A stretch of 64,000 bases of DNA from assembly GCA_910589415.1 (NCBI GenBank), contig OU342637.1, positions 43,306,162 through 43,370,161 on the forward strand. The letters are read 5' to 3'. Shown here piece after piece: positions 34,160-44,934 of this stretch. Both the position numbers and the translations under genes were made by a program. The notes below the pieces were generated by a model. That model was not told the DNA's origin and did not search any database. It saw only the letters and a program-made list of their open reading frames with translations. Source of the DNA: Malachius bipustulatus. Taxonomy: Eukaryota; Arthropoda; Insecta; Coleoptera; Melyridae. Within the stretch, counting starts at the first letter, position 1. Each line of letters begins with the position of its first letter.

Positions 34160-34375
34160 ACTAAATATTAGTTCCAAGATTTTGCATAGTATGTGTAGTG
34201 TGTTCCTGACTGATGTGACATGCTGATGAGTCCAAAAAGGACGAAACGGTACCGGAAATGTCTTCAGTTTCACCTCACATACTGTGCGAAAGTTTTCTAA
34301 TGCGTTCTGTAAAAGGAACCTATAGTGCCAATTGAATTAGAACCTAAATCTCAACAAATTTCTCAAATATTTATT
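34160..34375 (+). repeat. Dispersed repeat containing a hammerhead-like motif
   Basis: Its right part (34266-34372: GCGAAAGTTTTCTAATGCG, TTAGAACCTAAATCTCAAC) recurs in diverged form at 36470-36562. The left part holds the ribozyme-like motif. Confidence 0.55.
34217..34262 (+). ncRNA. Degenerate type I hammerhead ribozyme
   Basis: Stem I GACATG faces AATGTC (five of six pairs), core CTGATGA, stem II GTCC/GGAC with loop AAAAA, GAA, stem III ACGG/CCGG. The U16.1 equivalent is G rather than T, next to the expected cleavage site, so cleavage is unlikely. Core and stem II are otherwise exact. Confidence 0.65.
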
Positions 34376-35689
34376 ATTATTACATATTTATGAATTCTTA
34401 TTTTAACCCAGTGGATTTGAATATTAGTTTGATTTTCAAAATAAAATAAAGTATAAAGAGTTAATTCCTGCCCTAAAAATTCATTAAAAGCCATTGAAAA
34501 ATGGAGAATAAAAACCATGACACATGCAGACGGACCGACTGACATGAAGAATTTACAGAAGTGTTTGGAATATCAATCATTTGGAAGAATTATCTTGAAA
34601 TAATTATACACGTTCAACACAATAATTCCCTTTGAATGAGTTTCTTTTAATTTTTGCCTCCATTGATTTTTTTCACAAGAAATGCTCATGACAATAAATA
34701 AATAAAATCACAATACCTATTCACGGTATGCAAATGGTAACTGCAAGCTGTAAGGGTGACTGGTGAATGACCAGTCTTTCCGGCTTGAGCCAGTTCAAAA
34801 AATTATTTCCGACAGAGTGACGTAGCATTCTTCCATGAATTCTAGGTCATGAAATATTGAATCGGCTGTATCACAATGTTTTCTGGTAACAATATTAATA
34901 GACTATTGAATATTAAGTATTTTAAATCTTTGCTATTCTGATTGCTTATTTTTGTTACAGGAATACAAAATTTACCTCAAATGGCTAATCGTCCCATGAT
35001 TTTAATAGGAGGATGATGGGATTTTGATATGATAGTTTCCATTTATAATAATTATAATCTTTATATTTTATCTTTCGTTGGCAATAAATCTAAAAACAGA
35101 AAATGTACTTCTTAATTTTTGTGTCCAAGGATTATTTGTTGTCTTACTTTTGATTATAAATAGATCAACAAAAAATGTTTGTCAATCAATAAATGAACAA
35201 ACTTTTTATAGTTATTTAACGAACTAGCCTACTGATAAAGACGAAAAAGGTTTTCAAGGAACTTGTAATTTATTAATTATTTTTATTTAAATTTTTCTTA
35301 AAACTTCAGAAAATAAATAAGTATTTACTCCAAAGTCAATATATTTTTTGAATTTCTGAACCTGATTTCATAAGCTGGCTATTAATAAATTAAACTTTTT
35401 TTAAAACAAAAATATTACAGTTTATTAGTTGTAGACAAAGTATAGTATTCTATACGCATGTAACGGCTATTATTCACTGGGGTGATTTACAAAACTCGCC
35501 TACGGCTTGTTTTGTAATAATTAAAAGCAAAGATCCTTGTGTTTAGTCATATGTGTATATGTGAAATGTTTATTCAAAATAATTGACTGGCATCATATCA
35601 GTTTGCCCTAGGACTAAATATTGCTCATGAAAGAAACAAATTAATAAATTAAAATTATTAGAATTTAATAAACTTTGTTTTTTTTAAAC
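34376..35689. other. AT-rich, no gene recognised
   Basis: No reading frame, repeat boundary or protein motif that I can support. Confidence 0.5.
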
Positions 35690-36028
35690 AAAAAATCGAA
35701 TAGGTAGGTAACCGAAAAATGTATTGCAGTTGTGTTATGTAAACCATCGAATATTCAAAAGTTGGCTTTTAAATGAAATGCCAAACTTGACGATCAGGAA
35801 GAAAAGTTGAAAACGACAAAGATTTTTGAAAAATAACAAGAGAAAAGCTTGAGAATTCAATTCTCCATAGAATAAAGTACTTAATAATTTCTTATTTTTC
35901 CACAATCTTTGTAGTTTTAAACTTTTCTTCCCGATTGCCAAGTTCCGATACTTAAGTCAAAAGCCAACTTTTGAATTTTTGATAATTTAAAAAAACACAA
36001 CTGCAATACTTTTTCTTAGTTATTCGGG
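35690..36028. repeat. Foldback repeat
   Basis: Imperfect inverted arms around AAAGTTGGCTTTTAA / AAGCCAACTTTTGAA and TTGCAGTTGTG / CACAACTGCAA, enclosing about 90 bp. Ends are not CAGGGTG-like. Confidence 0.65.
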
Positions 36029-36464
36029 TTTTTGTGGATAACGACAATTTTTTTTTTTAATAACAAGAAAATTAGAAGAAAATTAAGGAAAACTCTAGAA
36101 AACTCTACTTACTGTCGATGAATGCTCTTGGTACTCGTACATTCACGTGTGCCAAATTTGGTTTTTCCAAGTTCAAATACAACGAGATATTGTTTTTTTT
36201 TCGAAATTTGAAACCCCAATTTCAAGGCTTCCTGCTCTGTGTCGGTTCTTATGCGAAACAACCTGTGTATTAAAGCTGTAAGATTCAATATAATGACATT
36301 TTATGTTCTGGGTGAAAATAGACGTCAATTGAAGAAAATTACCTGAAAGTAAAATTGACCCAAACCCAATTACTTCGTATTCACCACTTGAAAACTAAAT
36401 CTCTTCTAAGTGATTCTCACTGTAAGTAAAGTAGAATAAGCTGGGACACCCTGTATAATATTTG
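36029..36464. other. No gene recognised; one orphan foldback end
   Basis: AAGCTGGGACACCCTGTATAA at 36438-36458 is the same terminus as that of FB5 and may be the remnant of a lost or partial copy. Otherwise non-coding. Confidence 0.45.
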
Positions 36465-36466
36465 AT

Positions 36467-36564
36467 TGATTGCTGTACGAAAATTTTCTAATTTGTTCTC
36501 TAAAGAATCTTTAGTGGCAAATTTAAATTAGAACCTAAATCCCAATAAAATTCATCAAATATTA
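36467..36564 (+). repeat. Diverged copy of the 34.2-kb repeat (right part)
   Basis: Similar to 34266-34372 across about 95 bp. It lacks the hammerhead part and ends where FB5 begins. Confidence 0.5.
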
Positions 36565-37445
36565 TACAGGCTGTCCCAGCTTATTCGAAGCGGTCTCTGT
36601 AGGCCAAACGATGGACTTTTTCGAAAAACTTTTTGAAAATTCAAGTACAGAATCACAATGGCCATAATTTAAAATTATTTTGGAGTATAAAGAGTGTCCC
36701 ATATGACACTGACATATCAAAGTTATGTTTTTTAAAATGGAAAGCTCCTATGTTATTGCATTTTTAGATTGTCTGAGAAGAGAAAATAAGATTGGCTTTT
36801 ACAGTTGGTGTTTAAATTCAGAAGTTTTTAAGTTATAAACAAGTGAAAATCGTCATTTTTCGAGTTCAAGGCCCTGTACAACGAAAACGGTTCAAGATAG
36901 AGAAAAACGGCTTACATGTCCCTATTTTAACTTTTCATGTACTATTCTATGATGTAGATGAAATGTTTATACAGGGTGATAAAAAATTTGAAAAAATCTG
37001 AGATTTCTCCACTCGTCGCCAAATAAAAAAATCAAAGAAAGTACAAATGTTTCTATACCATAGGATAGTACATAAAAAGTTAAAATAGGGACATGTAAGC
37101 CGTTTTTCTCTATCTTGAACCGTTTTCGTTGTACAGGGCCTTGAACTCGAAAAATGACGATTTTCACTTGTTTATAACTCAAAAACTTCTAAATTTAAAC
37201 ACCAACTGTAAAAGCCAATCTCATTTTCTCTTCTCAGACAATCTAAAAATGCAATAACATAGGAGCTTTCCATTTTAAAAAACATAACTTTGATATGTCA
37301 GTGTCATATGGGACACTCTTTATACTCCAAAATAATTTTAAATTATGGCCATTGTGATTCTGTACTTGAATTTTCAAAAAGTTTTTCGAAAAAGTCCATC
37401 GTTTGGCCTACAGAGACCGCTGCGAATAAGCTGGGACACCCTGTA
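36565..37445. repeat. Foldback element FB5
   Basis: Inverted arms of about 410 bp from TACAGGCTGTCCCAGCTTAT to its mirror ending CACCCTGTA, flanked by TA. The arms share the block CTTACATGTCCCTATTTTAAC with the FB2 and FB7 arms (AAACGG...ACATGTCCCTATC), so these foldbacks are related internally too. Confidence 0.8.
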
Positions 37446-37985
37446 TAATCAAATAAGTGGTTCAATAAAAATAATTATAAATCTAATTATAAAAGTAAAG
37501 TAGAACATACACATAAGAGTTTTATTCTAGAATTAAGGATCAGATCAGGCTGGCTAAATGAACCACTTGGTTAAGTTAGTCAACACATTCATGAATAAAA
37601 GATACCTACCTACTTGTTGACAAGCGATGCTTTCACTCCTAGTAAAAAAATAAATTTATTAAAAAAAAAAATTAATTTATTATTAAATTATTAAATTTAT
37701 TATTAAATTTAATAATTTAAATTTAATATTAACAACAGACAACAGTTTTCAAACAAATCTCGATGCACCACGGCAAAACAGCCTGGAATAACTTATGACT
37801 TCAGTTGAAGCCAGCAGTGAATCCACATGCTAGCTAGCAGCACACACGTCAATCACATAAACACCAACGCAGTATATTTTTGGATCTCTAATCGTATTTT
37901 GTCGGTTTTCAGCATTTTTCCCATAAACTGTTGTTAAAACCTAAAAAAACTTCAGGAAGCGAAAATGCTGGGGACCAAGTTCTAC
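37446..37985. other. AT-rich, no gene recognised
   Basis: Includes a poly-A/T segment of TTAAATTTATTAT units (37650-37730). Nothing else supported. Confidence 0.45.
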
Positions 37986-37989
37986 ATAA

Positions 37990-38100
37990 GAAGCGAAGTA
38001 TTTCCTGAGGAATATAACCTGCAACGATTCAAAGTGCGCGTGAATCGATATCTCCGCTCATGCACCGTTCCCAGAAGGCCATAGAAATTTCCCTGCAGTT
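37990..38100 (+). pseudogene. 3' end of a Jockey-like ORF2
   Basis: FPEEYNLQRFKVRVNRYLRS then CTVP and a stop, nearly identical to the C terminus at 44800-44883, followed by the shared 3' UTR start TTCCCTGCAG. FB6 begins 35 bp further on. Confidence 0.75.
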
Positions 38101-38134
38101 CCTTTTCAATAAAAAAGAACTATTATATAATATA

Positions 38135-38865
38135 TACAGGGTGGCCCATCGAAAACGTACCAGGCCTAATAACATGAAAACTGAAGATGTACGCGAAAAA
38201 CGCCGAAACAGGTCGATTTTGTTATCGAGGGGGACATATTTTCGTAAAAAATTTAACTACCCAAGTTCACCCCCTTGGCAGGGGTAGCTACCCTATTGCT
38301 TATCATCATAGGGAACAGATATCGAGTAAGACATCATTTGAAAGCTACTTGAATTCTCTTTACAACGATATTTAACGTTTTGGGTTTCGCTTACATACAG
38401 GATGGCCCAACGAAAACGTAACTCGCCTTAATAACTTGGAAACTGAAAATGTACGCAAAAAACGCCGAAACAGGTCGATTTTGTTATCAAAGTAGGCATA
38501 TTTTCGTGACAAATTTAACCACCCAAGTTCACCCCCTTGGCAGGGGTAGCTACCCCTTTGATTATCATCATAGGGAACAGCCATTGAGTGATACATCATT
38601 TGAAAGCTACTTGAATTCTCTTTACAACGATATCCAACATTTTGGGTTTCGCTTACATACAGGCTGGCCCAACGAAAACATTTTTTTTGGGCCAGCCTGT
38701 TCAAAGGGGTAGCTACCACTACCAAGGAGGTGAACTTGGGTAGTTGAATTTACAACTAAAATATGTCCCCCTCGATAACAAAATCGACCTGTTTCGGCGT
38801 TTTTCGCGTACATCTTCAGTTTTCAAGTTATTAGGCCCGGTACCTTTTCGCTGGGCCACCCTGTA
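38135..38865. repeat. Foldback element FB6 with internal duplication
   Basis: The left side contains two direct copies of a ~255-bp segment (from 38150 and 38405) and the right end (38690-38865) is inverted. Termini TACAGGGTGGCCCATCG and CACCCTGTA. The conserved block AACGCCGAAACAGGTCGATT occurs three times. Confidence 0.8.
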
Positions 38866-38900
38866 TAATAATATATGTATACAAAAAAACAAAACAAATC

Positions 38901-40490
38901 ATGGCCTCGGACGTGAATGTTGTGAAAACAATTATTGCTCCAAGTGTTTTTGAGTGTTGTAAGGATAAACCTGAGGCGAGGATCTGCGTGTGTGTTCTAT
39001 GAGGATCACTTCTTCATATAAGTTGTGCAGAGAGAAGAAAATTTCAATCAATAGGAGGTATTTTTGGATATTGTCAGTGTAATACAGATATGATCTCAAA
39101 ATTGAGCTCGTGTGGCACTGTTCCAACTAACGGTGGCAAACAGGTCATCAATGAACTACTTAAAGTAAGTCTCAATGTTATGATGATCTAGAGGTGCGAT
39201 TGAGAGAAAAGAGTTCTACAAAGAAGCGAATATAAACTTATGTAAACTTATAAAGGAAAAAGCGAAAGATGAGAGTAACATTGCTAAGATGGTAGACGAA
39301 CTAAAGTCAATTAGACACGGAAATACTAGTTTGAAAAATGAAATAAAACTAGCAAAATTAAAGAAGGATGGTGGAAAATGTGAAGATAAGGATAAAGAGA
39401 TACATGCATTGAATGAGAGAATTGAAGAATTGACTCAGCTAACTGCTGAAATGAAAAGTAAAAACAAAGTACTATAATATCCACGATCAAAATTGTTGGC
39501 AGTAACTGACATTACTAAAAAAGTCATTTCGGAGAAGCGGCAAGCAGAAAATTTTCCTCGAACCAGATATTTCAGCTTGCCGCTTCTCCGAAATGCCTTT
39601 TTTAGTAACGTCAGTTACTGCCAACAATTTTGAACAAGGATTATAGAAGATTATGTCACGTTTACTTAAGAATACCAAAGCATATGCAAAGGCCATGAGA
39701 GATGAAAATACACTTGAAATTAGAAGATATAATATAATATAATATAAAGTTAATAAATAACTCAAAAAAAGGTACCTGAAATAGTGGTTCGATGTATGTA
39801 CAGAAAAAAGTGAGATGACTGCAGTGATGAAAAATAAAACAAGCTGACTAGTACTAAAGTTAAAATTAATATTTTGAAAAGGATAAGTGATGATAAGGTA
39901 GTGATTAAGTGTGAGAATAAAGACAATGTAAATTATGTTGATCAACAGTTGGCACAGATACCTTAAACTTAAAACAAAGTACTAAAACTAAAACCGAAGT
40001 TAAAAAATTAAAAAATCCACTTATTAAAGTTGTTGGAATTGAAATTAGGTACTGAAGAAATTGACTAGGTACACTGAAATGGAAAATGATCTTGTACATA
40101 AAAACAATCTTGAAGAGGGTACTTTAGGAGTAAACCATATTTATATAGTTTATACAGGCCTAAATATTTTTAAATATTTATCATATTGTATAGGCCTAAA
40201 AATGGGACAATAACTAATTAACTAGTGCCATTCTTGAAGTGAGTAGAAACACCTATGCAGAGATAATGTCCAGGTGTTTTGTCTATTATGGTTGGCAGAG
40301 TTGCAGAGTATTCGACGAGTTCAATATGTCATAGGTGTTGTAGATATTTTCACAGTAGTAAAAAATGTAATCATGATGTCAAGTGTTCCAAGTGTGGAGG
40401 GAACCATGAACTTGAAAGGTGTAGAAATAATGAGGCGAAATGTGTTTTATGTGAGGAAGCTAATGCCAAATTTGGACTATCAAACCAAGG
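38901..40490 (+). pseudogene. Non-LTR ORF1 with PHD-like finger, coiled coil and zinc knuckles
   Basis: Starts MASDVNVVKTIIAPSV. A Cys/His finger (CCKDKPEARICVCVLC, then after a frameshift LLHISCAERR and GYCQCN) resembles the PHD-type domain of some CR1/Jockey ORF1 proteins. A charged coiled coil follows at 39289-39477 (LNERIEELTQL). At 40330-40460 there are two CCHC-like knuckles (CHRCCRYFHSSKKC and CSKCGGNHELERC). Stops, a frameshift and a hairpin MITE interrupt it. At about 40487 the frame passes directly into the middle of ORF2, indicating an internal deletion. Confidence 0.65.
39487..39633. mobile_element. Near-perfect hairpin MITE, ~147 bp
   Basis: CAAAATTGTTGGCAGTAACTGAC and its reverse complement close a long stem that continues through GCATTTCGGAGAAGCGGCAAGC-like sequence; the loop is about 30 bases. 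It interrupts the non-LTR ORF1. Confidence 0.8.
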
Positions 40491-41878
40491 AAAGCCACAA
40501 CCAAAGAATTAGGAACAAACTTCTCTCCTGCCCTAACGGTTCGAAATCTTTTTGGTCTGTAACTAAGGCAGTCAACCAGAACTTCACCAGATCCACGATT
40601 CCGCCACTTACACGGACAGATGGGACTATCGCATCCACGGCTACTGAGAAGGCGAACTTGTTGGCGGGAGTCTTTTCTTCATACTCTTCCGTCGACTTTC
40701 ATGGAAGAACCCCGCCAATAATCCCTTCCGTGGAGCCCAAAATGTCAGACATTGTTTTCCGACAGCGTGTCATAAAGAGCATTATGTTAGCCTTGGACCC
40801 AAACAAAGCTTCTGGGCCCGATGACGTACCTGTTATCGTACTAAAAAAATGCGCCACTGAGCTGTCATCTGTTTTCTGCCGACTTTTCAACTTGTCGTAT
40901 AAAAAGGGAATATTTCCTTCTTGCTGGAAATGTGCACGGATCCAACCTATTCCCAAGAAAGGCAAAAAGACTATACCAAGTAACTATCGACCAGTGGCAC
41001 TGCTTTCGGTAATATCCAAGATTATGGAGAAAGCTATTAACCAACATCTTTTAAAATACTTGGAAGGAGCTAATATAATCAGCGACCGCCAATACGGATT
41101 CCGCAAACAGAGGTCAACTGGTGACCTCCTCATTACGTCACGGAGCTGTGGACCAGCGCAATCGAGCACCATGGGGAGTCTCGAGGGGTTGCGCTTGATA
41201 TTTCTAGAGCTTTCGACCGTGTTTGGCATGATGGACTGTTGGCAAAACTGCAGGCCTATGGCATGCCCGAGAAATTCTGTTTGTGGCTTGCGAGTTATCT
41301 CGGAGATCGTTCATTGCAGGTGGCAGTCGATGGAGTTCTTTCTGAGACCTTTTCCATCAATGCCGGTGTACCTCAGGGATCCATTTTATCTCCGACTCTC
41401 TTTCTAATATTTATAAACGACTTGCTTGAAACAACAAAAAATCCGAGATACAGTTTTGCCGACGACAGTACCCTCATATCTTCTTATACGTTAGATGCGC
41501 GAACATCTGCCATCGACGCACAGACTCGCAGGGAGCAAGAAGTTGCCATACTTAACAATGACTTGCAAAACATTCTAACTTGGGGCGATAGAAACCAAGT
41601 CCAATTTAATGCTGGAAAAATCCAAGCAGCCATCTTCTCCAAAATGGCCAACGTTTTGGAGCCAGATATGATGATGGCGGGACACTCTCTTACCCCAGCG
41701 TCATCTCTTCGTTTACTTGGAGTGAGCCTCGGAGCGAACATGTCTTGGCATGATCATGTTGCAGGTCTGGCGAAGAGTGCTTCTCAAAAACTTGGGACAC
41801 TCTTCCGCACGAAGAAATTTTATACACCACAACAGCTTCTTCTCTTATACAAGGCTCAAATCCGACCATCCTTGGAGT
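40491..41878 (+). pseudogene. Jockey-like ORF2 (RT) before the insertion
   Basis: Same family as 15985-18678. Endonuclease is missing. RT motifs: LDPNKASGPDDVPV, NYRPVALLSVISKIMEK, QYGFRKQRST, then a frameshift at about 41120-41240, VPQGSILSPTLFLIFINDLL and FADDST. Unlike the 16-kb copy, VPQGS is intact (the other reads VLQGS). The frame is cut at the codons for RPSLE by the 2.57-kb insertion and resumes at 44452. Confidence 0.85.
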
Positions 41879-42350
41879 TGTAACCGGCGGGGAGAGAAAG
41901 GGGAGAGTTTTTCCGAGCGAGAGCGTGATTTCTGTCGATAATCACCGCGCACGTACGTACGTAAATAAACAAACAAATTTCTTTATTTATTTATCTACCT
42001 ACTACTCTCTCCATTTTTCCCTGTCACAATAGTCCTTTTGGCTGGCCGAGCGGTTTGTCAGTTAAAGGCTTCGAAAGAAATGAATAGGTAGGGGCCACAC
42101 TGTACAATTTAATTCACAGCGGCTCTAGCGAAAACGATCCAAGAAAACTCAAAAATCTGCACTTACCTTTTGTTTTGTGAAATTTCAGAAAATCTGCCAC
42201 CTTTTGATTATTCCAAATTCTTTTCGTCTGGTTGGATACTTACTTATATTGTACTATTAGTCAAATCGATTCTCATTCAGTATAGGGCATTGCCAGCTCA
42301 GTAATTTTGGTACTTATTTTTCTTTTTATGGACTCACTTTATTTTGCTTA

Positions 42351-42755
42351 TTTTAATTCATTGATTGACTCTATAAAATTCCACTGGCTCTCTTTAAATA
42401 TTTTCATTTTCTATTTTCAAAATCTTGAGTTTCCCAAAACTAATTTATTTTTAACACTGCTGAGGTTCTAGTGTGATTTTTCTTGAATGAAAGAGGAGAA
42501 GATAAATTTAACAAATTTATTATTGATAAAATAAATCATTTGGATATAATATATATTTTAATTCATTGATTGACTCTATAAAATTCCACTGGCTCTCTTT
42601 AAATATTTTCATTTTCTATTTTCAAAATCTTGAGTTTCACAAAACTAATTTATTTTTAACACTGCTGAGGTTCTAGTGTGATTTTTCTTGAATGAAAGAG
42701 GAGAAGATAAATTCAACAAATTTATTATTGATAAAATAAATCATTTGGATACATG
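42351..42755. repeat. ~205-bp tandem duplication
   Basis: Two almost identical copies, each beginning TTTTAATTCATTGATTGACT and ending near AAATAAATCATTTGGATA. Confidence 0.85.
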
Positions 42756-43404
42756 AATTACAAAAAAATTTGAATTACCCTTACTAATATCTTACTTTTT
42801 CTTTAGGCACTTGTAAAATACAAAATAATTAACTCTGCATTATTAAATTATTAATTTTAAATTTTCGAAAAGGAGGATAGACGGATGATTCAGATAGTTA
42901 ATCGTTAGTCATCACTCTCTCTCCTCTCTTATCTACTTCAATTGATTATACAATATGACTATTACCAAACCAGGAAAATTAATTCAAATAAAGTAATGCT
43001 ACATTCTGTAACTAAAATATCCTCTTAAGCGGCACTCAAGTTTGGGACTTATATATATTATTTCCACATTTCTACTCAATTAAAAGTTTGTTTATGAGTC
43101 TTACATTCTGACACTCTCAATAACCATTACTTCATAAATTCCCAAATTTGAGGGCTTCCAGTGGCCAAAACACTACATCTGTGACAATTAGTAATCTACC
43201 ATTCTACTCTTACATCTTAACACTTACATTAGAAAGTTGGAGGGGTGATTTCTTCAAGTAATCCTTTAAATGACACTCACTACAGTTCAACACATTTACG
43301 CGCGCTCACGGTACGACTTCTAATTCGAGTTCTACTACCCAATTAATTATTTGCTCGGAACAAAGATCCGACTACCTAACTTGACTCAATTTTTACAATT
43401 CAAC

Positions 43405-43692
43405 TAAAGGGACTCTAACTCTCCACCAGTTATGTACGAGGACTCTAACCCTTCACCAATCATTATATCTCGGGGACTCTAACCCTTCATCAATTATATT
43501 TCAGGGACTCTAACCCTTCATCAATTATATTTCAGGGACTCTAACCCCTCACCAATTATTATAACTCAGGGACTCTAACCCTTCACCAATTATATTTCTC
43601 GGGGACTCTAACCCTTCACCAATTATATTTCTCGGGGACTCTAACCCTTCACCAATTATTATATCACGGGGACTCTAGCCCTTCATCACCCG
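43405..43692. repeat. Minisatellite, ~33-bp unit, nine copies
   Basis: Units of the type GGGGACTCTAACCCTTCACC followed by AATTATATTTCTC, varying by a few bases and by 1-4 bp in length. Confidence 0.85.
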
Positions 43693-44447
43693 CCCTCGGT
43701 ACCTACATTTACTCAATACTCTAAACTCTAAAACTTGGTCCCAGCACTAAAACTCAACTAAAACTTAGTAACTCTTGAAGTACGAAATGCCGCGTAAGAA
43801 GCCCGGAACTCTCGGAAACTACGACTAAAAACTACGACTGACTAAAAAGTCTTAGGAACTACCCCACAAAACTCCTCAACGGAACTAACACTGACACCGA
43901 GACTGGTCACCAAACTCCGAAAAACTGACGCCGAGCGAGTAAGTCAGTTAGTGAGTAACAGTAAAAAGTGGCCGACCGACTAAAAAGTAACTAAAACTGA
44001 CTCTTACTCCCTTTTTTCCTCTATTTAATACCTCGCTTCCCTCTCTTAATTTCTTTCCGCGTACCCTCTGTTTGCATCTCACGTTCATGATTTTTTTTTA
44101 TATTAAACCTCCTGTCCCAGCTATTATTTAATGACTCTTGTTCTATTTTCTCACTCGTGGCGGCGGTGAATAAAGAGCAACATTGTTGTAGTAATAACCT
44201 GATACCACGTTTTGTTAAAATAATGACGACTCAACTTCCTACCAACCGTGTGAGCTCGTATTATTAATTATTCCCATATACTTAATGCATATTTTCACGT
44301 CTGACTGCCGCCTTTATTTCAGCCAGACGCTCGCTTTGACTCAAATTACTATATCCTTCAATTTATTCATCCTTTTCATTTCAATATTATCAAGAAAATG
44401 AAAGAAATTATTTTCAACTGATGATCGATATTTTTCGATCTATCACA

Positions 44448-44928
44448 GAGTACTGCTCACATGTTTGGAGCTCAGCTCCCAAACATACGCTGAGACTACT
44501 CGACTCTATTCAGAAAAGACCATCCGCTTGATTGGGGACCCAGATTTGACAAAAAATTTAGACACTCGAACATCGAAGAAGAGTAGCTGACCTGAGTCTA
44601 TTTTACAGATATTTTAATGGAAGGTGTTCAAAAGACGTGGCCCGCTTGATCCCACCAAGATCAAGACCGGGCAGAAATACATGCCGAGCCGCAGACGCTC
44701 ATCCATATCAGGTTCAGCTCGTTACACCTCGTACCACCCTATTTCAGATTTCTTTTATGTATAGAACCGCATCACTTTGGAATAGCATTCCAAAGGGCGT
44801 GTTTCCCGAAGAATACAACCTACAGAGATTCAAGGCCAACGTGAATCGATATCTCCGCTCATGCACCGCTCCCAGAGCGTCATAGGGATTTCCCTGCAGT
44901 GCATGTGCATTTTTAATAAAAAAAAAAC
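44448..44928 (+). pseudogene. 3' end of the interrupted Jockey-like ORF2 and its 3' UTR
   Basis: Continues the RT thumb (HTLRLLDSIQK, LIPPRSRPGR, ASLWNSIPKGVFPEEYNLQ) to a stop at 44883-44885, then a short 3' UTR ending AATAAAAAAAAAAA. A frameshift lies near 44520 and a stop near 44590. This gives the true 3' end of the family, missing from the 16-kb copy. Confidence 0.85.
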
Positions 44929-44934
44929 CCGGCC

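Larger units (their letters stand above)
41879..44447. mobile_element. 2.57-kb TG...CA insertion, possible solo long LTR
   Basis: Begins TGTAACCGGCGG and ends TATCACA, flanked by GAGT at 41875-41878 and 44448-44451. Joining the flanks restores the RT reading frame. No protein domain is recognised inside. It contains a ~205-bp tandem duplication and a ~33-bp minisatellite. TG/CA ends plus a 4-bp TSD suggest an LTR-class insertion reduced to one very long LTR, or a large non-autonomous LTR element. No second copy is in the window to prove it. Confidence 0.65.

Noticed and set aside
39289..39477. Independent host coiled-coil gene
   Set aside because: It lies between the PHD-like and zinc-knuckle parts of a non-LTR ORF1 and shares its decay.
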